A DNA stretch of 64,000 nucleotides from Planctomycetota bacterium (GTDB taxonomy: Bacteria > Planctomycetota > Phycisphaerae > Phycisphaerales > UBA1924). The position numbers and the translations under genes are program-made. Of this stretch, positions 63,613 through 64,000 are shown in pieces. Below the pieces are notes generated by a model that ran no database searches, was not told the origin of the DNA, and worked only from the letters and a program-made list of their open reading frames with translations. Numbering within the stretch: position 1 is the stretch's first letter; each line of letters begins with the position of its first letter. The stretch covers positions 136,118 to 200,117 of the forward strand of contig JAFEBP010000001.1 in the NCBI GenBank assembly GCA_018242605.1, given 5' to 3'.

Positions 63613-64000
63613 TCAGAACGGGGTCGGGCTGCGGCATTCGACGCGGCGGCCGGAGATGGGATCATTGAAACTCAGTTCGGCGGCGTGGAGCATGAGCCGC
63701 TCGGCGGATGCGGCGTCGCCGTACAACGGGTCGCCCAGGATCGGCGCCCCCAGTCCTCCCAGCGAGATCGGCACGGCGGCGTGAACCCTCAACTGGTGGG
63801 CGCGGCCCGTGACGGGCTCGAACCGCACCCGAGTTCTGTCGATCTCGCGGGCGAGCACGCGGTACTTTGTCAGCGAAGGGCGGCCGTGCACGTGGTCCAC
63901 GATCTGGTGGGGGCGGTTGTCGATGTCTGCCCGGATCGGCAGCGAGACTTCGCCTTCGTCGTTGGCCAGCAGGCCGGTGAGGAGCGAGATGTAAGCCTTT
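63613..64000 (-). CDS. RluA-family rRNA/tRNA pseudouridine synthase, C-terminal part (5' end outside window)
   Basis: The frame is open to the right edge, so the N-terminus, including the catalytic HRLD region, is missing. The visible 129 residues have KAYISLLTG, EVSLPI, DNRPHQIVD, VRFEPVTGRAHQLRVHAAV and ILGDPLYG, the standard C-terminal half of RluA/RluC/RluD-type synthases. The TGRAHQLRVH motif is diagnostic. It is not possible to say which U residue it modifies. Homology already begins beyond the Met at 63900, so that Met is not the start. Confidence 0.88.
   Translation of the reverse strand, partial: KAYISLLTGLLANDEGEVSLPIRADIDNRPHQIVDHVHGRPSLTKYRVLAREIDRTRVRFEPVTGRAHQLRVHAAVPISLGGLGAPILGDPLYGDAASAERLMLHAAELSFNDPISGRRVECRSPTPF

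Noticed and set aside
1..64000. Insertion sequences, prophage or integrative elements
   Set aside because: No transposase, integrase, terminal inverted repeats with target duplications, or phage genes were seen in any part of the window.

Overview
The window looks like a chromosomal segment of a GC-rich member of the Planctomycetota, most likely class Phycisphaerae. This rests on gene content, not on a marker tree. Seven secreted proteins end in the paired EF-hand-like 'GC-type dockerin' tail typical of that group. There is also a planctomycete-type cytochrome/leucine-rich-repeat protein, a PEP-CTERM protein, an HYExAFE protein, an H-X9-DG-type pseudopilin, and an ECF sigma factor overlapping a Ser/Thr kinase with a WD40-like tail. 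GmhA and KdsB point to a lipopolysaccharide-type outer membrane. No phage, insertion sequence, CRISPR array or tRNA gene was seen. The only structural RNA recognised is tmRNA.

Layout. 1-9.3 kb (+): end of an acyl-CoA dehydrogenase-like gene, gmhA, a saccharopine-dehydrogenase-family oxidoreductase, a DUF2007-like protein, a TPR protein overlapping kdsB, a double thioredoxin-fold protein without a CxxC pair, trmL, two small lipoproteins and a DUF4239-like membrane protein. 9.5-12.9 kb (+): a five-haem cytochrome with dockerin tail, then a membrane cytochrome/LRR fusion. 12.9-17.3 kb: pseudopilin (-), MFS transporter (+), pyrB (-), HYExAFE protein (-). 17.3-23.0 kb (-): a tightly packed glycan operon with tandem glycosyltransferase and tandem methyltransferase fusions. 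23.1-27.2 kb (-): beta-propeller protein, HD-GYP sensor and an orphan binding lipoprotein. 27.2-27.93 kb: an intergenic array of five direct repeats, described below. 27.9-29.9 kb: orphan DNA methyltransferase (+) and truD (-). 29.9-39.6 kb (-): four consecutive secreted dockerin-tailed proteins, each with its own terminator and/or promoter. 40-41.2 kb (-): LivJ-like binding protein. 41.6-48 kb (+): dockerin-tailed GH15-like glucoamylase, then clpC. 48.6-51.4 kb: PEP-CTERM protein (+), SDR oxidoreductase (-), KDPG aldolase (-). 51.5-62.2 kb (+): M3 peptidase, TPR/GT41 glycosyltransferase, a seventh dockerin protein, and the sigma/kinase pair. 62.2-64 kb: ssrA (-), rpsR (+), a GAF-domain methionine sulfoxide reductase (+) and the 3' part of an RluA-family pseudouridine synthase (-).

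How the genes fit together. One theme is the cell envelope: LPS precursor enzymes, a glycan assembly operon, and many exported proteins carrying two different C-terminal sorting-type tails. The most unusual signal is the array at 27.23-27.82 kb. It has five identical 15-bp cores at 109, 110, 130 and 128 bp spacing. Each core has a purine-rich box 5 nt before an ATG that would begin Met-Asn-Phe-Trp, and three units share a second conserved box. I know of no described element that matches it.
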